Positions 4,086 to 6,695 of a DNA stretch of 6,695 bases are shown piece by piece. Within the stretch, counting starts at the first letter, position 1. Each line of letters starts with the position of its first letter. This stretch comes from Marinobacterium sp. xm-d-530 (GTDB taxonomy: Bacteria > Pseudomonadota > Gammaproteobacteria > Pseudomonadales > Balneatricaceae). The stretch is taken from contig CATEEE010000027.1 in assembly GCA_949499045.1 (NCBI GenBank), positions 1 to 6,695 on the forward strand, read 5' to 3'. The translations under genes were made by a program, and so were the position numbers. The notes beneath the pieces were generated by a model. That model had not been told where the DNA came from. It did not search any database and saw only the letters and a list, made by a program, of their open reading frames with translations.

Positions 4086-6695
4086 ATGGCCAACCCAGTT
4101 ATTGCTACCGTTCAATCAGTTACAGCACCGATCACTGTTCGTGATGAAGATGGCGCGCTTCGTCAATTAAATGCCGGTGACTCTCTCCGTCTTGGTGATG
4201 TGGTACTTACCGAAAACGGACAGTCAGCTAATTTACGAATGAAAGATGGCAGTGTCGTAACCTTAACGGGTGCAAAAGAGACACTTATTTCAAACGACCT
4301 TATGGCGGCTACTGCAAGCTCAGCAGATGAAGCCGCAATAAGTGAAGCTAGCCTAGATCAGCTAATTGACGATGTTCGAGATCAAGTGGCTACCAGCACC
4401 CCAGAAGCGGACCAAATCCTAGCCGTACTGCAAGGTGATGGAACGTTGGATAACTTGCTTGAAGAGACTGCCGCAGGTTTGACAGGCGAGGGCGAGGGCG
4501 AAGGGGAAGGCCACTCTTTCGTCTTGTTAGACCGTATTGATGAGCAAGTAGAGTTGGCACTTACCACAACAACACCTTTTAATGCTTCTGAAGAGCAAGA
4601 GCCGATTGAAGGTGTTCAGCAGGCAAGCCTAACCTTAGCGACTGAGAGCGATGATGGTTCGAACATTGCTCAGTTTACCGATAACTTTGTTAATGGCGTA
4701 AGCTACAGCACATCGTCTGGATTGACCGGTTTAACCGGTGATGCAGGTGCGCCCGGTTCATTTCGTTACAATGATGGCGATACCCTTACCTTCTCAATAG
4801 GTGCTGTAACCATTGCTGAATTTTCAGCGGACTTAATTCAAGGGCCTTATCTGTTCATTCAAGACCTCAAAGGTCTATCACTTTCTGAAACCAATGATCA
4901 GTTTGTTGAGAACGTCGCTATTTTCCTTCAGGCATTAGATTCAGACCTGGATGATCGCAACAATCAAGAAGGGCTCCAGACACAAGATATTAGTCGGGAA
5001 GAGGCTGGTTTAGCATTTAGCAATAATATCGAGATAACCGCTGAGATCCGAACCCTGTTTGAAAACTATGTTGACCCAGCAACAGGTCAACCACTTAACT
5101 TGATGGACTCAGGTAAAGGGCAGATTTCAGATGCGCTTTCTAAAGCCGGCGTCGAATTTACCGCCAAGTCAGAGATGAAAGGCGTCTCTTATGACGTCAA
5201 CAGCGCCAATGGCGGAACGGTTGTCATCGACGATGACGGTTACTTCACCTTTACACCAAATGGTGAAGCCAGCGGTGAGCAGACATTCACTTATACCGTC
5301 ACTAATAATTCAGGTGATGCTTTCGAAATGACACGAGTTGTTAATCTGTCTGACGCCGCATCGTTGACAGGCAGTGTGCGCATGAACAGTTTCGAGACGC
5401 TGGCCATGCAGCACGTTCAGGAGACTATCAGTGAACTGGCCGGTGATCGCGCACCTGAGGCTATGGATACTCGTTCCGAAGATACCTGGGGCGAGTTTGA
5501 GGAAGGGACAGAGTCTGACCGAGTTGTGAATTACAGCACAGCCCCTGATGTGCTTGAATTGAATGACTCTGGAATCCAGTTCGTCGTAGATGCCTCAATG
5601 CTTGCTTATGGCTACGTACCTAAACAGATCAACGACGATTCCATGATGAATAACATGGATCTGTCTGATGTTAGTGTTCGCCTGCTCGATAATGATGGTG
5701 ATCCGATCTCAAACAGAAGCCTGTCAATTGAGTTTGATGCCGAATCCAAAACAGGTGTCGTTACACTTTCCGCGGACGATGAAACGAGCCTTGATGAATT
5801 AGCCGCTGAAGTAGCCGGTGGTCTCCTTGAGAATCTAGCCTTTGATTACACTATTTGGGATTGGACGGTTCCCGTAAAAGTTGAGGGTGCTGGCGCTATC
5901 GACGCCTACAAGTCACACCTGTCTGCGAATCCTGCTGATGTTGAAGAAGATGGTGTTTACAGTCAGTTTGTAGTCAATAGTACACTGGCTTTTGACGAGG
6001 CGCAGAAGCTAACGGTTAAGTTCTCTCCCGAAGGGAGTGGAACTGATTTTGCAGAGTACTCTGATGACTTCTCAGTCCCTATCCAATATCGAAATGGTGA
6101 CGGTGACTGGGTCGATATGCAGGTACTGGACGAGACCTACACCCGTGCGGACTATGACAAACCGCTACCAATATTTGAATTTGAATTGGCAGCAGGCTCA
6201 ACCGCTGTAGAGATACGAATTCCTGTTTTCGATGATCCCTACATCGAAAACACCGAAATCATCGATATGTTAGTAGAGGGTGACAATTTCTATTCAGAAA
6301 ACATCCAACCAAAAATTATAGATAACGATTCTGCAAAAAATACCCCCATCGTCGAAGTAAACTTTGCAGTCGTCAGTGAAGATGACGGCTATGCGACGCT
6401 AACTTTCAGCCTAGTCGATCAAAACGGTAATCTTATAACGGATACAGCCGATACGACGATCACCTATCAAACGGCTGATTTGAGTGCCAGGGCGGGCGTA
6501 GACTACACCGCCATCCCAAATGATGGCGATACCGGGACTGCTGTAATTGAAGCAGGTAAATCGACCACTAGCTTCCAAATCCCAATCATTGACGATTCAA
6601 TTATTGAGCAAACCGAGTTCTTCAAAGTCGATGTTCTATCGGTATCAGACAATGCTGTACTGGGTGACCCTGAAGCCTCAGTCCGTATTTACGAC
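4086..6695 (+). CDS. lapA: LapA-like large T1SS surface adhesin with retention module, 5' part (runs off right edge)
   Basis: The frame is open for 870 codons with no stop and continues past the window. This is a cell-surface biofilm-type adhesin exported by the adjacent T1SS. Residues 1-150 match the LapA N-terminal retention module: VQSVTAPITVRDEDGALRQL, GDSLRLGDVVLTENGQ, LRMKDGSVVTL, then TAAG (128-131), the LapG cleavage motif, a Gly-Glu linker (134-142) and HSFVLLDRIDEQVELAL. Residues about 199-265 form an extracellular module (FVNGVSYSTSSGLTG, then GSFRYNDGDTLTFSIG). Residues about 365-425 look cadherin/VCBS-like (GGTVVIDDDGYFTFTPNG, then QTFTYTVTN). Residues about 430-630 are acidic and unassigned. 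Two Calx-beta-like domains follow (about 635-748 and 755-870; AGVDYTAI, IPIIDDSIIEQTE). There are no cysteines, as is usual for such adhesins. There is no Sec signal; the C-terminal RTX/T1SS signal is expected outside the window. The name rests on the retention module; the repeat content could equally belong to a BpfA-type relative. Confidence 0.9.
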   Translation, partial: MANPVIATVQSVTAPITVRDEDGALRQLNAGDSLRLGDVVLTENGQSANLRMKDGSVVTLTGAKETLISNDLMAATASSADEAAISEASLDQLIDDVRDQVATSTPEADQILAVLQGDGTLDNLLEETAAGLTGEGEGEGEGHSFVLLDRIDEQVELALTTTTPFNASEEQEPIEGVQQASLTLATESDDGSNIAQFTDNFVNGVSYSTSSGLTGLTGDAGAPGSFRYNDGDTLTFSIGAVTIAEFSADLIQGPYLFIQDLKGLSLSETNDQFVENVAIFLQALDSDLDDRNNQEGLQTQDISREEAGLAFSNNIEITAEIRTLFENYVDPATGQPLNLMDSGKGQISDALSKAGVEFTAKSEMKGVSYDVNSANGGTVVIDDDGYFTFTPNGEASGEQTFTYTVTNNSGDAFEMTRVVNLSDAASLTGSVRMNSFETLAMQHVQETISELAGDRAPEAMDTRSEDTWGEFEEGTESDRVVNYSTAPDVLELNDSGIQFVVDASMLAYGYVPKQINDDSMMNNMDLSDVSVRLLDNDGDPISNRSLSIEFDAESKTGVVTLSADDETSLDELAAEVAGGLLENLAFDYTIWDWTVPVKVEGAGAIDAYKSHLSANPADVEEDGVYSQFVVNSTLAFDEAQKLTVKFSPEGSGTDFAEYSDDFSVPIQYRNGDGDWVDMQVLDETYTRADYDKPLPIFEFELAAGSTAVEIRIPVFDDPYIENTEIIDMLVEGDNFYSENIQPKIIDNDSAKNTPIVEVNFAVVSEDDGYATLTFSLVDQNGNLITDTADTTITYQTADLSARAGVDYTAIPNDGDTGTAVIEAGKSTTSFQIPIIDDSIIEQTEFFKVDVLSVSDNAVLGDPEASVRIYD
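4467..4478 (+). other. LapG-type cleavage motif (Thr-Ala-Ala-Gly) in the adhesin
   Basis: ACT GCC GCA GGT encodes TAAG at residues 128-131, preceded by LDNLLEE and followed by a Gly-rich linker and HSFVLLDRI, the same arrangement as in LapA-type retention modules. In the known system the periplasmic protease LapG cuts between the two alanines when c-di-GMP is low, releasing the adhesin. The presence of LapG and LapD elsewhere in the genome is inferred, not seen. Confidence 0.85.
4485..4511 (+). repeat. Short Gly-Glu coding repeat just after the cleavage motif
   Basis: Four GGC/GGG-GAG/GAA hexamers followed by GGC encode GEGEGEGEG (residues 134-142). The first two hexamers are identical (GGCGAG), the third differs by one base and the fourth by two. 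It forms a flexible acidic linker 3 residues after TAAG. Gain or loss of a unit would not shift the frame. Confidence 0.7.

Noticed and set aside
4382..4567. Minus-strand open frame rich in Ser-Pro
   Set aside because: The SPSPSPSPSP run is just the reverse reading of the Gly-Glu repeat in the adhesin.

Overview
The window is part of a type I secretion (T1SS) and giant-adhesin locus of the Lap type (LapA/LapB/LapC of Pseudomonas; BpfA-type systems of Shewanella), all on the + strand. Moderate GC, AGGA/GGAG ribosome sites, a LapA-type retention module and a sigma-54-like promoter suggest a gammaproteobacterium, probably marine. The genus cannot be fixed from the sequence.

Layout: (1) 1-1962 is a LapB-like ABC exporter gene that enters from the left edge. 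Its reading frame holds a single TAA at 292-294, exactly between the C39-like N-terminal domain and the first transmembrane helix. As written, the gene is split into an N-terminal fragment (1-294) and a 552-residue permease/ATPase piece that could start at GTG 304. (2) 1962-3299 is a LapC/HlyD-type membrane fusion protein. (3) 3299-3925 is a LuxR/NarL-type regulator with a degenerate receiver domain. These three genes are tightly packed, with two TAATG stop/start overlaps. (4) 3926-4085 is a 160-bp gap with a strong sigma-54 (RpoN) promoter candidate, several leader hairpins and a ribosome-binding site. (5) 4086 to the right edge is the first 870 codons of a large surface adhesin. It has a retention module with a TAAG LapG-type cleavage site, a Gly-Glu linker, an extracellular module, a cadherin/VCBS-like domain, an unassigned acidic stretch and two Calx-beta-like domains. 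It continues beyond the window.

How it should work, by analogy with the Lap system: the ABC exporter and fusion protein, with a TolC-like outer-membrane protein not seen here, export the adhesin. The adhesin's N-terminal retention module stays lodged in the outer-membrane pore. A LapG-type periplasmic protease, held back by a c-di-GMP-sensing LapD-type protein, releases it by cutting at TAAG. Neither lapG nor lapD lies in the window.

The points most worth checking are the nonsense codon in the exporter gene, the sigma-54 promoter dedicated to the adhesin, the phosphorylation-impaired-looking regulator beside it, and the competing hairpins in the adhesin leader. I saw no CRISPR array, tRNA, rRNA, insertion sequence or wholly new system.
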